DNA from: Paraglaciecola arctica BSs20135
Lineage (GTDB): Bacteria; Pseudomonadota; Gammaproteobacteria; Enterobacterales; Alteromonadaceae
Assembly (NCBI RefSeq): GCF_000314995.1
Contig: NZ_BAEO01000002.1
Span: 58,541 to 122,540, forward strand
Length of the DNA stretch: 64,000 bases
Direction of reading: 5' to 3'
The notes under the pieces are model-generated. The model had not been told where the DNA came from and ran no database searches. It worked only from the letters and a program-made list of their open reading frames with translations. Positions 1 to 11,830 of this stretch are shown here, piece by piece. A program made the translations under genes and the position numbers. Position 1 is the stretch's first letter; the number at the start of each line of letters is the position of its first letter.

Positions 1-24
1 GCTTGGTTGAAAAGTTCTTTTCAT
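1..24 (-). CDS. rpmH: 50S ribosomal protein L34, 5' end only (cut by the window edge)
   Basis: The reverse complement of the first 24 bases reads MKRTFQPS, the invariant start of ribosomal protein L34, beginning with ATG at base 24. The remaining ~36 codons lie outside the window. A weak ribosome binding site (AGG) sits a few bases upstream. Divergent placement of rpmH next to dnaA is the common bacterial arrangement, which supports the call despite the short fragment. L34 is a small basic protein of the large ribosomal subunit. Confidence 0.88.
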
Positions 25-577
25 GACCTAGTCCCGCTATACATAAGGTTTAAACAAAATGAGCATTTATATGATAACCATTTGGGGTAATCACCGTGCT
101 CAAAAATGACGCTGAATAATAGAGATCACTTTACTAGTTGTCAATCAATTACTCCAACTAATAACATTCTATATGCATATTTTTAAGAGGCTGCAATACC
201 TTAAGATCTGATAAGTGTTGAAAAAATTCATTTTATCCACAGGTTGGGTATAAATTAATGGTTTGTTTTTATTTTAAGTAAAATACTGGCATTAAATATG
301 CTGGTATTTTGTCTATGATTTTGTTGAGGTTTAAGATTGCTAAAATACTAAAAATTTAGCTAAAACAATTAGATATAGGAGTTTAAGGAGTTATTGTTAA
401 TTAATTTAAAATGTCTGTTGCGTTAGTGAGGTGATTAGCGAGATAATTCACAGCTAGTTTAAAGTTTGGCTTTTGACTGGTTAATAATAATACAGTTGTT
501 ACTTTTCATTTTTGTTTGGTAATTCCTTTTTTATCTCATTATGGCCTTTGTTTGTAAGGGTGGAGTTGTTTTTTTCG
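25..577. promoter_or_regulatory. rpmH-dnaA divergent intergenic region with one DnaA box
   Basis: This is 553 AT-rich bases without a credible gene. It must hold the promoters for rpmH (leftward) and dnaA (rightward). I see one perfect DnaA box (TTATCCACA, 233-241) and only two GATC sites. A TTGACT hexamer at 473-478 could be a -35 element, but no well-spaced -10 follows. A single DnaA box fits autoregulation of dnaA better than a replication origin, which normally carries several boxes. Confidence 0.6.
233..241 (+). promoter_or_regulatory. Perfect DnaA box upstream of dnaA
   Basis: The nine bases TTATCCACA match the E. coli R1-type high-affinity DnaA box exactly. It lies about 340 bases before the dnaA start codon, a position consistent with DnaA repressing its own gene. 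I found no second perfect box between rpmH and dnaA. Confidence 0.65.
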
Positions 578-1984
578 ATGTCTATATGGAATCAGTGTCT
601 TGATAGGTTGCAGCAGGACTTACCTATACAACAGTTTAGTATGTGGATAAGACCACTTCAGGCCGAACATGCCGATGCTCACATAACTCTTTTTGCACCT
701 AATCGTTTTGTATTAGATTGGGTCAGGGATAAATATTTTTCGCAAATTAATAATTTGTTGGCAGAGTTTTGTGGAGATAAAGCTCCTCAGCTACGATTTG
801 AAGTAAAAGTTGCCAATGTTGATGCCAGTAAAATGTTTAGTGCTAGTAGTTATCCACCAGTAGCAGTAGAGCAAAACAAGCAACATACAAATAGTCATTT
901 ACCATCCCCCCCTTCCGTTGCGGTTTCTAATGTTGGCACAACTATACCAATGGCTGCAGGTCACAAAAGTAATATTAATTTAACTTATAAATTTGATAAT
1001 TTTGTCGAAGGTAAGTCAAACCAACTTGCAAGAGCAGCCTCTCAGCAAGTCGCAGATAATCCTGGTGGTGCTTATAATCCATTGTTTATTTATGGTGGTA
1101 CGGGATTAGGTAAAACCCATTTATTGCATGCAGTTGGTAATGGCATTATGGATAAGAAGAAAAATGCCACTGTTGTGTATATGCATTCCGAGCGATTTGT
1201 TCAAGATATGGTAAAAGCGTTACAAAACAACGCGATAGAAGAATTTAAACGTTATTACCGCTCAGTTGATGCATTACTTATTGATGATATTCAGTTTTTT
1301 GCAAATAAGGAACGCTCTCAAGAAGAGTTTTTTCATACTTTCAACGCTTTGTTAGAAGGTAATCAGCAGATAATTCTTACCTCTGATCGTTATCCAAAAG
1401 AGATAGTAGGTGTAGAAGATCGTTTGAAATCTAGATTCGGATGGGGATTAACCATTGCCATTGAACCACCTGAATTGGAAACACGCGTTGCTATTTTAAT
1501 GCGTAAGGCTGTCGAGAATAAAATTTTCTTACCCGATGAAGTCGCATTTTTTATCGCTAAACGATTACGCTCAAATGTTCGTGAGCTAGAAGGGGCATTA
1601 AATCGCGTAATAGCCAATGCGAATTTTACGGGGCGACCTATTACCATAGATTTTGTGCGAGAAGCACTTCGTGATCTTTTAGCGCTTCAAGAAAAACTGG
1701 TCACCATTGATAACATTCAAAAAACAGTGGCAGAATATTACAAGATTAAGATGGCTGATATTTTGTCGAAGCGACGTAGTCGTAGTGTTGCCAGACCAAG
1801 GCAAATGGCGATGGCCTTGTCTAAAGAACTAACCAACCATAGTTTGCCCGAGATCGGTGATGCCTTTGGTGGTCGCGACCACACCACTGTATTGCATGCA
1901 TGCCGAAAAATAGTGCAGCTAAGGGAAGAAAGTCATGATATAAAAGAAGACTATCAGAACTTAATACGCACACTATCTTCATAA
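578..1984 (+). CDS. dnaA: Chromosomal replication initiator DnaA
   Basis: DnaA is the AAA+ ATPase that binds DnaA boxes, melts the origin and loads the helicase. The 468-residue protein has the family order: domain I (1 to ~80, starting [11 protein letters not shown]), a short Ser/Pro/Asn-rich linker, the AAA+ domain with Walker A GGTGLGKT (173-180) and Walker B ending IDD (235-237), and a C-terminal helix-turn-helix with the signature [15 protein letters not shown] (~431-445). The frame is open 22 codons further upstream (from 512), but that extension is hydrophobic and absent from the family. The ATG at 578 aligns with the E. coli start and follows a GGAG at 562-565. First gene of a dnaA-dnaN-recF-gyrB run. 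Confidence 0.98.
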   Translation: MSIWNQCLDRLQQDLPIQQFSMWIRPLQAEHADAHITLFAPNRFVLDWVRDKYFSQINNLLAEFCGDKAPQLRFEVKVANVDASKMFSASSYPPVAVEQNKQHTNSHLPSPPSVAVSNVGTTIPMAAGHKSNINLTYKFDNFVEGKSNQLARAASQQVADNPGGAYNPLFIYGGTGLGKTHLLHAVGNGIMDKKKNATVVYMHSERFVQDMVKALQNNAIEEFKRYYRSVDALLIDDIQFFANKERSQEEFFHTFNALLEGNQQIILTSDRYPKEIVGVEDRLKSRFGWGLTIAIEPPELETRVAILMRKAVENKIFLPDEVAFFIAKRLRSNVRELEGALNRVIANANFTGRPITIDFVREALRDLLALQEKLVTIDNIQKTVAEYYKIKMADILSKRRSRSVARPRQMAMALSKELTNHSLPEIGDAFGGRDHTTVLHACRKIVQLREESHDIKEDYQNLIRTLSS

Positions 1985-2002
1985 AAATTCACGAGTAAAA
2001 AG

Positions 2003-3106
2003 ATGAAATTTAGCATCAGTAGGGAAAACTTCTTACAACCACTTCAATTGGTTTCTGGCGCAGTTGAGCGCCGCCATACATTACCTATATTGTCTAATGT
2101 ATTGATAAAGGTTAGTGATAACTCACTTTGGTTAACTGGTACGGATTTAGAGGTCGAATTGATTTCTAATGTCACCCTAAGTGGTGATTTCGTTGAAGGT
2201 GAAATTACTGTTCCAGCTAAGAAACTACTAGATATATGTAGGGGATTAAACGAAGGAAGCAGTATTGATTTCAGTGTTGAAGCCAACAAAGCGTTGCTGA
2301 AATCTGGTCGTAGTAAATACAGTTTATCAACTTTGTCAGCTGACGATTATCCTAATCTTGAAGATTGGCAAGGTGAATTAGAGTTTGAAATACCTCAATC
2401 AGATTTAAAGCGGCTTATCGATAGCACTCACTTTTGTATGGCTCAGCAGGATGTGCGTTATTACCTCAACGGTATGTCGCTTGAAACAGAGGATAACCTT
2501 ATTCGTACGGTTGCCACTGATGGGCATAGGTTGGCTTTGTGCCGACTGAACTATACAAATGCGACCTTACCTAACCGCCAGGTCATTATTCCACGTAAAG
2601 GTGTGTTAGAGATAATTCGTCTTATTGAAGACAATGATAAGTTAGTTAAAGTACAGGTTGGTTCAAACCACATTAGAATTTTTTCTACTGATTTTATTTT
2701 TACCAGTAAATTGGTAGATGGACGTTTTCCAGACTACAGACGTGTGTTACCAAAAGATGGCGACAAAAAGATTGAATCTAGCAAAGACGTATTGAAACAT
2801 GCGTTTTCCAGAGCCTCTATTTTATCCAATGAAAAATTTAGAGGTGTGCGTTTAAACTTATCAAATGGTGAGCTTAAAATCACCGCCAATAACCCTGAGC
2901 AAGAAGAAGCCGAAGAAATTGTAGACGTAGATTATCAAGGAGATAATTTAGAAATCGGTTTTAATGTTGCTTATTTGATAGATGTTATGAATGGGCTAAG
3001 CTGTGAAGATGTACGTATTACTTTAGCGGATTCAAACAGTAGTGCATTGATAGAGGATTCGAAAGATGACTCTGCTCTTTACGTTATAATGCCAATGAGA
3101 CTGTAA
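2003..3106 (+). CDS. dnaN: DNA polymerase III sliding clamp (beta subunit)
   Basis: The beta clamp is a ring-shaped dimer that tethers polymerase III to DNA and serves as a hub for repair and initiation-control proteins. The 367-residue product is within one residue of E. coli DnaN and is recognisable end to end, from MKFSISRENFLQPLQ to the C-terminal VIMPMRL. That C-terminus forms part of the hydrophobic pocket for clamp-binding peptides. The gene starts 18 bases after the dnaA stop, so the two are probably cotranscribed. Upstream SD is weak. Confidence 0.98.
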   Translation: MKFSISRENFLQPLQLVSGAVERRHTLPILSNVLIKVSDNSLWLTGTDLEVELISNVTLSGDFVEGEITVPAKKLLDICRGLNEGSSIDFSVEANKALLKSGRSKYSLSTLSADDYPNLEDWQGELEFEIPQSDLKRLIDSTHFCMAQQDVRYYLNGMSLETEDNLIRTVATDGHRLALCRLNYTNATLPNRQVIIPRKGVLEIIRLIEDNDKLVKVQVGSNHIRIFSTDFIFTSKLVDGRFPDYRRVLPKDGDKKIESSKDVLKHAFSRASILSNEKFRGVRLNLSNGELKITANNPEQEEAEEIVDVDYQGDNLEIGFNVAYLIDVMNGLSCEDVRITLADSNSSALIEDSKDDSALYVIMPMRL

Positions 3107-3134
3107 TTAGGTTTTATAAGAAGCTTCGTTTCTC

Positions 3135-4223
3135 ATGAAACTGGACAAGGTCCAGATCAGTCACTTTCGAAACATTGATGATTTGTCACTCGTTGCCCAT
3201 GGAAGTTTAAATGTTTTCTTAGGTGAAAATGGTAGTGGTAAATCATCAATTTTGGAAGCCTTACATTATCTAGGCTATGCTCGTTCCTTTCGTACCCATA
3301 AACATAAAAATGTTATTAGCCACGAAAAACAGGGTTTTACAGTTTTTTGCTCGACTGTTGCTGAAAATGGAAAACAACAGAAGTTTGGAATAAGTAGGCT
3401 GGCAAATGATAGTTGTATCGTTAATATCAATGGCCAAAAGTCTAAACGTGCAACAGATTTAGCTAGTAATCTACCCATTCAAATATTTACGCCTCAGAGT
3501 TCAGATATATTACTTGGCGCGCCAAAGTTGCGTAGACGTTATTTGGATTGGGTATTGTTTCACGTGGAACAATCTTTCAATTTGGACTTCCAGGTTTTTA
3601 ATAAAAGCCTAAAACACCTAAACGCTTTATATAAAAGTCATCAACCAGACCAAAGCTTGAGTTATTGGAACGACTTACTTTGCGAAAAAGGGGAGGCTAT
3701 TAGCCTAAATAGAGAATCTTTACTAAACGATCATCTAATACAGCTTATTAATGCGAATTTAAAAGATTTTTTACCTGAGTTTTGCTTCGAAATTTCGTAT
3801 TATAGGGGATGGGAAAAAGGCTATACACTAGCTGATTCAATATTAAAAAATAGGTCACGAGATCAAAAATACGGTTTCCTTAGTGTTGGTCCTCATAAAG
3901 CAGATCTACGGATAAAGACCCAAGGTGTAAATGCTTATGAAATATTGTCCAGAGGTCAGTTAAGGATGTTGGTTGCAGGTATGCAACTTGCTCAAACACA
4001 ATACCTACATGCACAGACTGCAAAGAGCTCAATATTTTTGTTAGATGATGTAGGCGCAGAATTAGATGAAGAAAAACGAAAAGTGTTTATATCACGATTG
4101 AACACTTCTGATACTCAATTATTTGTTACAGCTATTGATATCAAACAATTAGAGTTCCTAGAGAACTATACCGATAAAAAAGTGTTTCACGTGGAACATG
4201 GCCAGGTGAGAGAGGAGATTTAA
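3135..4223 (+). CDS. recF: DNA replication and repair protein RecF
   Basis: RecF is an SMC-like ATPase that helps RecO and RecR load RecA at single-strand gaps. The 362-residue protein has Walker A GENGSGKS (~30-37), the ABC-type signature LSRGQ (~271) and Walker B FLLDDVGAELD (~302-312). It lies 28 bases after dnaN and 4 bases before gyrB, so it is within the replication operon. Unusually, the coding sequence carries two copies of the 16-mer TGTTTCACGTGGAACA, described separately as parS-like sites. Both copies fall in the same reading frame and encode FHVE. Confidence 0.97.
   Translation: MKLDKVQISHFRNIDDLSLVAHGSLNVFLGENGSGKSSILEALHYLGYARSFRTHKHKNVISHEKQGFTVFCSTVAENGKQQKFGISRLANDSCIVNINGQKSKRATDLASNLPIQIFTPQSSDILLGAPKLRRRYLDWVLFHVEQSFNLDFQVFNKSLKHLNALYKSHQPDQSLSYWNDLLCEKGEAISLNRESLLNDHLIQLINANLKDFLPEFCFEISYYRGWEKGYTLADSILKNRSRDQKYGFLSVGPHKADLRIKTQGVNAYEILSRGQLRMLVAGMQLAQTQYLHAQTAKSSIFLLDDVGAELDEEKRKVFISRLNTSDTQLFVTAIDIKQLEFLENYTDKKVFHVEHGQVREEI
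3556..3571 (+). other. Candidate parS centromere site 1 (inside recF)
   Basis: TGTTTCACGTGGAACA is a near-palindrome built on CACGTG and matches the bacterial parS consensus bound by ParB (TGTTNCACGTGAAACA-type) with a single G/A difference of a kind common in gammaproteobacteria. It lies within recF codons ~141-146. Proximity to the rpmH-dnaA region is where chromosomal parS sites usually cluster. An identical copy lies 627 bases downstream. Confidence 0.8.
4183..4198 (+). other. Candidate parS centromere site 2 (inside recF)
   Basis: This is the second exact copy of TGTTTCACGTGGAACA, in recF codons ~350-355, just before the gyrB start. Two identical 16-base palindromic words in one gene, both matching the ParB-binding consensus, are not expected by chance and are best explained by selection for ParB binding. 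I did not see a third copy elsewhere in the window. Confidence 0.8.
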
Positions 4224-4227
4224 TTAA

Positions 4228-6648
<2,421 letters not shown>

Positions 6649-6670
6649 TTTTAGAAAACAGAGACAAAAA

Positions 6671-6691
6671 AGGCCGCTTAATAAGCGGCCT
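6671..6691. terminator. Bidirectional Rho-independent terminator after gyrB
   Basis: A 9-bp perfect stem (AGGCCGCTT / AAGCGGCCT) with an AAT loop is flanked by an A run on the left and TTTTTATTTT on the right. It can end both the gyrB transcript and the oppositely directed lipoprotein transcript. Confidence 0.92.
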
Positions 6692-6709
6692 TTTTATTTT
6701 CTTTATAAA

Positions 6710-7153
6710 TCAATTGGTTATGGAGTTAATTGATACTTTAGGTGCACCAAATCCGCTAAAGTTTATTGTGAATTGGAAGGTTCCAGTTTCAGTAGGCGTA
6801 AACCGAAAATTCTCATCTGTAGTATCGCAACTAGACCTTACAGACTCGCCTACAACAATAACTTTATCTGACTCATTAGCATAACCACAATTCATTCCAG
6901 GCGTCCAATTGGCGTCTGCGAATTTAAAATCATATGGTTGACCATCAGCTATTAATTCAATTGAGGTTGAATATACCTGATCGGACAATTCTACTAACTT
7001 ATACTTTTCGTCCGCTTCCCACCAAGAAAAAACACCTCTAAGGTAGAGTCCATCATAGTTATGTTCTTTGATTAAACCATCAATAACATTTGTTGCACAG
7101 CCACTGAGAAAACTAGCTAAAATGACTGTAGATACAAAACCTATTTTTTTCAT
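6710..7153 (-). CDS. Small putative outer-membrane lipoprotein with glucan-binding-like domain
   Basis: The 147-residue product starts with a lipoprotein signal (MKKIGFVSTVILASFLSGC) with lipobox LSGC. The rest resembles the early-set / X25-type module found at the N-terminus of pullulanases: YLRGVFSWW, then YDFKFADANW, then a beta-rich tail. That module binds or presents alpha-glucans, but no catalytic domain is present here, so function is not known. An upstream GTG at 7177 would give a poor signal peptide. The ATG at 7153 follows an AGGA and was chosen. It lies convergent to gyrB and downstream of glyS, probably as an independent unit. Confidence 0.7.
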   Translation of the reverse strand: MKKIGFVSTVILASFLSGCATNVIDGLIKEHNYDGLYLRGVFSWWEADEKYKLVELSDQVYSTSIELIADGQPYDFKFADANWTPGMNCGYANESDKVIVVGESVRSSCDTTDENFRFTPTETGTFQFTINFSGFGAPKVSINSITN

Positions 7154-7206
7154 ATTGGTATAACGTCCTAATAACACATGCCAAACAAACGGCTAAATTA
7201 TTAAGG

Positions 7207-9273
7207 TTAATTTAGTACTGATATATCCGCACAGCACAAAAATAAACCTCTTAGCCTTGATAATAACGTTAACCTGTTTCGCTTAACTGATTCATCATCA
7301 GCCATTACCATAACATGTTCGAAAAACTCATCAATTGGCTCTCTAAGCTCAGCTAAAACAACCAACGCACTAGTGTAGTCCGACTGTTTAAGCATAGGTT
7401 GAATACGAGTTTCTACAGACTCTAAACTGTTTGCTAAGGCAATTTCAGCTGGTTCCTGCAATAGGGCCTTATTAAAAGGCAACTCTTGCGTAAATACATT
7501 CTTGGCTAATATATTTGCTACTCGTTTGTTAGCTGAAGCTAATGCTTCTGCTGACTCTAAAGTGTTAAATGATTTAACTGCTTCAATTCTGGCTGCAAAG
7601 TCTGCTGGGCGAGTAGGGCGATTAGCTGCAACCGACTGAACTACACCTGTAGCTATGCCTTGTTCTGCATACCAAGCTTTAAATCTCGCTAAAATAAAAT
7701 CAACGACCTTTGTTTGCAGTTGCTCAGTTTCGATTTTGTCCCCGAAAGTGGCAATAGAAACGTCGACTAAATCAACTAAGTCCAACGGCAAAGTCTTCTC
7801 TACAATTATACGTAGTACCCCAATTGAAGCACGACGTAAGGCAAAAGGATCTTTATCACCCTTAGGTGTTTGACCAATACCAAAGATACCAACCAAAGTA
7901 TCAATTTTATCAGCCAGCGCCACACAAACACTCACTTCAGATGTAGGTAAGTTATCACCAGCAAAACGCGGCATATATTGTTCATTTTGTGCCAAAGCTA
8001 CTAGCTCTGTTTCACCATCTGCTCTGGCATAATGCATGCCCATAACACCTTGAACATCAGGAAACTCCATGACCATATTAGTCATCAGGTCTGTTTTACA
8101 TAACAAACCTGCTCTGTGAGCGGCTTCTTGGTCTGCGCCTAACATTGTGGCGATACTTTTTGCCAAAGATGCTATACGTTCTGATTTTTCATAAACTGTT
8201 CCCAATTGTTTCTGGAACAATACGCTTTTTAAGCTATCAAGCCGCGACTCTAAGGTTTGTTTCTTATCGGTATTAAAGAAAAATTCAGCGTCGGCTAATC
8301 TAGGGCGAATAACTTTCTCGTTACCGCTTATGATAGTTTCTGGATCTTTACTTTCTATGTTGGTAATAAAGATGAATCTAGACTTTAATTGGCCATTTTC
8401 ATCCAACAACGGAAAGTACTTTTGATCACCTTTCATAGTGTAAATTAAAGCTTCTTTGGGCACTGCCAAAAAAGATTCTTCAAAATTAGCGACTAAAGCA
8501 ACGGGCCATTCCACTAATGATGTGACTTCTTCTAATAAGTCTTCATCAATATCTGCTACTGCGCCTTCTTGTTTGGCTAGGGCCTGGATCTGCTCTAAGA
8601 TTAAAGTCCTACGATGACTGTGGTCTGCTATAACATAATGTTGCTTAAGTTGACTTAGATAGTTGTCAGCACAATCAAGCTCAAAAGCAGCGTCAGAATG
8701 AAATCTGTGGCCATTAATCAAACGTGCCGAACTGACATCTAACACTTTGCCTTGTATTAGCTCGTTGCCATACAGCATAGTCACAGTATGGATGGGGCGA
8801 ATAAACTGTGTGGATTTGCTGCCCCAACGCATGGGCTTAGGAATAGGTAGTGCCTTTAATGCTTTTTCAACTAACTCTGCCAAGAGTTGACTAATAGCCT
8901 GTCCCTTAACCTGAGCCTTAAAGAGTAACCACTCACCTTTGTCAGTCTTTAAGCGTTCAGCCTGACTCACTTCAATACCATTAGAGCGGGCCCATCCTTG
9001 TGCTGCTTTAGTTGGTTCGCCATCTTCGCCAAATGCTGCAGTAACAGCTGGACCACGTTTTTCCACGTCTTTATCGGCTTGAAATTCTGACAGACCCTCA
9101 ACAACAACCGCTAGGCGTCTTGGCGAGGCATACCAGTTTACCTGGCTGAATGTTAGGTCGTTATCAGTAAACATCCCTTGAATGTTATCTCTAAACGCTA
9201 ACGCCAATTTAGCCAAGGACTTTGGTGGTAGTTCTTCTGTACCTATTTCGATTAATAAATTTTCAGTTCGCAT
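7207..9273 (-). CDS. glyS: Glycine--tRNA ligase beta subunit
   Basis: GlyS is the tRNA-binding and editing-like large subunit of the alpha2beta2 bacterial glycyl-tRNA synthetase. The 688-residue length is one less than E. coli GlyS. The N-terminus ([17 protein letters not shown]) and the HD-like region with [16 protein letters not shown] are recognisable, as is the C-terminal anticodon-binding part ([21 protein letters not shown]). It begins 2 bases after the glyQ stop, so the two subunits are translated together. Confidence 0.97.
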   Translation of the reverse strand: MRTENLLIEIGTEELPPKSLAKLALAFRDNIQGMFTDNDLTFSQVNWYASPRRLAVVVEGLSEFQADKDVEKRGPAVTAAFGEDGEPTKAAQGWARSNGIEVSQAERLKTDKGEWLLFKAQVKGQAISQLLAELVEKALKALPIPKPMRWGSKSTQFIRPIHTVTMLYGNELIQGKVLDVSSARLINGHRFHSDAAFELDCADNYLSQLKQHYVIADHSHRRTLILEQIQALAKQEGAVADIDEDLLEEVTSLVEWPVALVANFEESFLAVPKEALIYTMKGDQKYFPLLDENGQLKSRFIFITNIESKDPETIISGNEKVIRPRLADAEFFFNTDKKQTLESRLDSLKSVLFQKQLGTVYEKSERIASLAKSIATMLGADQEAAHRAGLLCKTDLMTNMVMEFPDVQGVMGMHYARADGETELVALAQNEQYMPRFAGDNLPTSEVSVCVALADKIDTLVGIFGIGQTPKGDKDPFALRRASIGVLRIIVEKTLPLDLVDLVDVSIATFGDKIETEQLQTKVVDFILARFKAWYAEQGIATGVVQSVAANRPTRPADFAARIEAVKSFNTLESAEALASANKRVANILAKNVFTQELPFNKALLQEPAEIALANSLESVETRIQPMLKQSDYTSALVVLAELREPIDEFFEHVMVMADDESVKRNRLTLLSRLRGLFLCCADISVLN

Positions 9274-9275
9274 GG

Positions 9276-10181
9276 CTACTTCTCCTTGTTACACATTGGA
9301 AAGCCGAGTGCTTCCCGCGCTTCGTAATACACTTTTGCGCAGGCCTTAGAAAGGGTTCTTACTCTTAAAATATAACGTTGACGTTCTGTTACTGAAATAG
9401 CATGTCTTGCATCTAACAGGTTGAATGCATGAGAAGCCTTCATTACTTGTTCGTATGCAGGCAAGGGTAAATTAGCTGCTATGAGTTTCTCACTGTCTTT
9501 TTCGCACTGGTCAAAGGTGGCAAATAAAGCGTTTACATCAGCGTGTTCAAAGTTATAAGCAGATTGTTCCACTTCATTTTGGTGAAATACATCACCATAG
9601 GTGACTGTACCCATAGGACCATTGGTCCACACTAAGTCGTAAATGCTGTCTACACCTTGGATATACATGGCTAGGCGTTCAAGACCATAGGTTATTTCAC
9701 CGGTAACAGGTGCGCACTCAATACCACCCACTTGTTGAAAATAGGTGAATTGTGTCACTTCCATACCATTCAACCATACTTCCCAACCAAGACCCCAGGC
9801 GCCTAGGGTGGGGGATTCCCAGTTATCTTCAACAAAGCGAATATCATGAACCAGTGGGTCAAAGCCAAGTTCTTTTAAAGAGCCTAAATACAACTCTTGG
9901 ATATTATCTGGCGAAGGCTTAAGCATCACCTGAAACTGATAGTATTGCTGCAAACGATTAGGGTTTTCGCCGTAGCGACCATCTGTAGGACGTCTACAAG
10001 GCTGCACATAAGCGCTACTGATTGGCTCAGGGCCAATTGACCTTAGGAACGTCATCGGATGAAACGTACCTGCACCTACTTCCATATCTAGAGGTTGAAT
10101 AATAACGCAACCTTGACGCGCCCAATAATCCTGAAGCGCTAAAATTAGTCCCTGAAATGTCTTACAATCAAACTTTTGCAT
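9276..10181 (-). CDS. glyQ: Glycine--tRNA ligase alpha subunit
   Basis: GlyQ is the catalytic subunit that activates glycine and charges tRNA-Gly. The product (301 residues) has the class II synthetase features of the family: [15 protein letters not shown], the long conserved run around [20 protein letters not shown], and [14 protein letters not shown]. The frame is open up to a GTG at 10205, and there is another ATG at 10193. I chose the ATG at 10181 because [12 protein letters not shown] aligns with the E. coli start and an AGAGGA lies upstream, although its spacing is a little long. Confidence 0.96.
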   Translation of the reverse strand: MQKFDCKTFQGLILALQDYWARQGCVIIQPLDMEVGAGTFHPMTFLRSIGPEPISSAYVQPCRRPTDGRYGENPNRLQQYYQFQVMLKPSPDNIQELYLGSLKELGFDPLVHDIRFVEDNWESPTLGAWGLGWEVWLNGMEVTQFTYFQQVGGIECAPVTGEITYGLERLAMYIQGVDSIYDLVWTNGPMGTVTYGDVFHQNEVEQSAYNFEHADVNALFATFDQCEKDSEKLIAANLPLPAYEQVMKASHAFNLLDARHAISVTERQRYILRVRTLSKACAKVYYEAREALGFPMCNKEK

Positions 10182-10325
10182 ATGCTCTTGCATTTCCTCT
10201 GCCACACTAGGGCTTATCGTATTATTAAATTTAAAAAAACGCCGGCAAGTATACCTTTTGTCGTTGACTCTATGTAGGCTTAAAGGTGATTAAAACAGCA
10301 ATTAGACCAAGAAGTAGGGATCAAT

Positions 10326-10711
10326 TTGGAAAAAACACGCTGTAGTTGGGTAAGTACAGATAAGTGTTATCAAGAATACCACGATAATATTTGGGGGAGG
10401 GCGGTTACAGACAGCCAAGAACTGTTTGCAAAACTTTGTCTCAATGGTCAGCAAGCAGGACTCAGTTGGGTAACCATATTAAAGAAACAAGCTAATTATG
10501 AAGCTGCATATTTTAATTTTGATCCCATAAAAATATCAACCCTTACTGATGAGGACGTAGAACGCTTAATGCAAAAATAATTCGTAACCGTTTAAAAATC
10601 CAATCGATTACAAAAAACGCTAAAACTTATTTAGCTATAGAGGCGTCTGGCATATCATTTAATAATAGCGGTGCTGGATGGTATGGCTTATCCAGAGCTC
10701 AGGTTAAATAG
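10326..10711 (+). pseudogene. tag: Decayed DNA-3-methyladenine glycosylase I (Tag)
   Basis: A TTG start with an AGGGA site opens a frame (CSWVSTDKCYQEYHDNIWG...) clearly matching the first ~80 residues of Tag. It stops at TAA (10578-10580). Shifting frame at the A-rich stretch just before that stop continues the homology (KIIRNRLKIQSITKNAKTYLAIE) to about residue 115, then the match ends and the frame stops at 10709. About 70 C-terminal residues, including the zinc ligands His175 and Cys179 of E. coli Tag, are missing. The substrate-pocket Glu38 (LEGQQAGLSW in E. coli) is Asn here. Frameshift, truncation and loss of a key residue all point to a dead gene. Confidence 0.85.
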
Positions 10712-11144
10712 TAAAGGTCTTTAAAACCGCAACATCATTAAGTATTTGTGACGCAAACTCGGCTTCTAACTCTTCTCTTCGTATGTCTTGGAGTTTGGTA
10801 TCTCTTTTGTTTTGTGCTTTTCTCGCTTCATGAGTAGGAAGGTCTTTGACATGCTCGTAGAGTGAGTAAAGCCCAGTAAATTGCTGAGAAAAATCTGGTT
10901 TATCTTTTATAGGTAAAGCCTTTAAAAGATGAAACAGCCTGATACAACCCTCTGACAAATTACATTGTTGTTGTTCTAATGCTTTGGCAATAGTTTGAAT
11001 ACTCTGCGAAATCTTAGCTATTCTTTGTTGGGTTTTTTGATTGCGAACTTGCTGTTGTGCCTTTAATCTACATAGTAGCGAACCTGCATAAAACCCAAGG
11101 CTAGCAATAATAAATAAAGCGACAAACAACAACAGCAAATTCAT
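10704..11144 (-). CDS. DUF2489 family membrane-anchored protein
   Basis: The 146-residue protein has one N-terminal membrane helix (about residues 2-25) followed by a helical, charged region (QQQVRNQKTQQRIAKISQSIQTIAKAL) likely to form a coiled coil. It matches the DUF2489 family, found beside yihI in Alteromonadales and Vibrionales. The function is unknown. The start is 16 bases after the yihI stop, so the two form an operon. Its 3' end touches the remnant of tag, which may mark the edge of the deletion that truncated that gene. Confidence 0.8.
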   Translation of the reverse strand: MNLLLLFVALFIIASLGFYAGSLLCRLKAQQQVRNQKTQQRIAKISQSIQTIAKALEQQQCNLSEGCIRLFHLLKALPIKDKPDFSQQFTGLYSLYEHVKDLPTHEARKAQNKRDTKLQDIRREELEAEFASQILNDVAVLKTFTI

Positions 11145-11160
11145 ATTTTAAAACTACTAG

Positions 11161-11670
11161 TTAATCTTTAAAATCATTAATATCTATAGCTTCAAACTGC
11201 GAATAAAGATCGCTTTGTTGCTCAGATGATTCTTTTGGCTTTTCAGCTTCATCCGTTAATCCAAGCATATCGCAGAGTACTTTATGTCTTGCTAATGTTT
11301 GATCAACATATTGCTGGTCTTCTCTGGTAATTTTTTTACCTAGACCAATTTTATCCAACAGAGTCGCTAAACGAGGATCTTGTTCGATAGCTGCAAGTTC
11401 CTGCGTCGGCGAAAAGTACTTAATTTTTTTCGATGCCGATTTTTGCTCTTTTGTTTCTACAATTAAGCTAACAGGTTTTTTACTACCGTGTCTTGGATCT
11501 TTATTGACCTTTTTAGGGCCTTGATTGTCTGTTAGAGCCTCGTTGTTACGACTGCCAGCTGGTTTTCCTAGATGTTTTTTTACCCGTTTTTCAGTGGGTT
11601 TACGCACGTTTGAAGGTGTTTTGGCTACGCCAATTTTACCAACTTTACGAGATTTTTTCTGCCTAGCCAT
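11161..11670 (-). CDS. yihI: Der GTPase-activating protein YihI
   Basis: YihI stimulates the GTPase Der and thereby tunes assembly of the 50S ribosomal subunit. The 169-residue product has the family layout: a very basic, Lys/Arg-rich N-terminal half (MARQKKSRKVGKIG..., GSRNNEALTD, DPRHGSKKP) and an acidic helical C-terminal half (LAAIEQDPRLATLLDKIGLGKKITREDQQYVD) ending in an acidic tail. It sits upstream of DUF2489 and close to engB and polA, its usual neighbourhood in gammaproteobacteria. Confidence 0.93.
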   Translation of the reverse strand: MARQKKSRKVGKIGVAKTPSNVRKPTEKRVKKHLGKPAGSRNNEALTDNQGPKKVNKDPRHGSKKPVSLIVETKEQKSASKKIKYFSPTQELAAIEQDPRLATLLDKIGLGKKITREDQQYVDQTLARHKVLCDMLGLTDEAEKPKESSEQQSDLYSQFEAIDINDFKD

Positions 11671-11746
11671 AGATCACCTGTGTAGGGCTTTATAATGGCC
11701 GTGATTCTACCTTAGTACAGGTGTTAAAACAGTGAATTTTTGACAG

Positions 11747-11830
11747 AAAAAAAGCGATAGTTAAACTATCGCCTTTTCATAGATCAGAGTGTCAGCAGAC
11801 ACTTCTCCCAATATTTGTTCATCCTAAACA
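11747..11830 (-). ncRNA. Candidate small RNA with two hairpins and a terminator
   Basis: Read on the minus strand there is a stem AGTGTC/GACACT (11788-11803) followed after ~16 bases by a stem GCGATAG/CTATCGC (11754-11772) and a run of seven T. The second stem is a good Rho-independent terminator. It lies more than 330 bases from the cytochrome stop codon, which has its own hairpin, so a separate short transcript is plausible. The 5' end is a guess. It does not match any RNA family I recognise. Confidence 0.3.
11754..11772 (-). terminator. Rho-independent terminator (minus strand)
   Basis: GCGATAG and CTATCGC form a 7-bp stem with a TTTAA loop. On the minus strand the stem is followed by TTTTTTTC. 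On the plus strand only CTTTT follows, so leftward termination is the better reading. Confidence 0.7.

Noticed and set aside
25..577. Possible oriC between rpmH and dnaA
   Set aside because: Only one perfect DnaA box and two GATC sites are visible. In gammaproteobacteria of this kind the origin is often next to mnmG/mioC, which are not in the window.
10326..10580. An 84-residue complete gene
   Set aside because: The homology to Tag continues in another frame after the stop, so this is the front part of a broken gene and not a short protein of its own.
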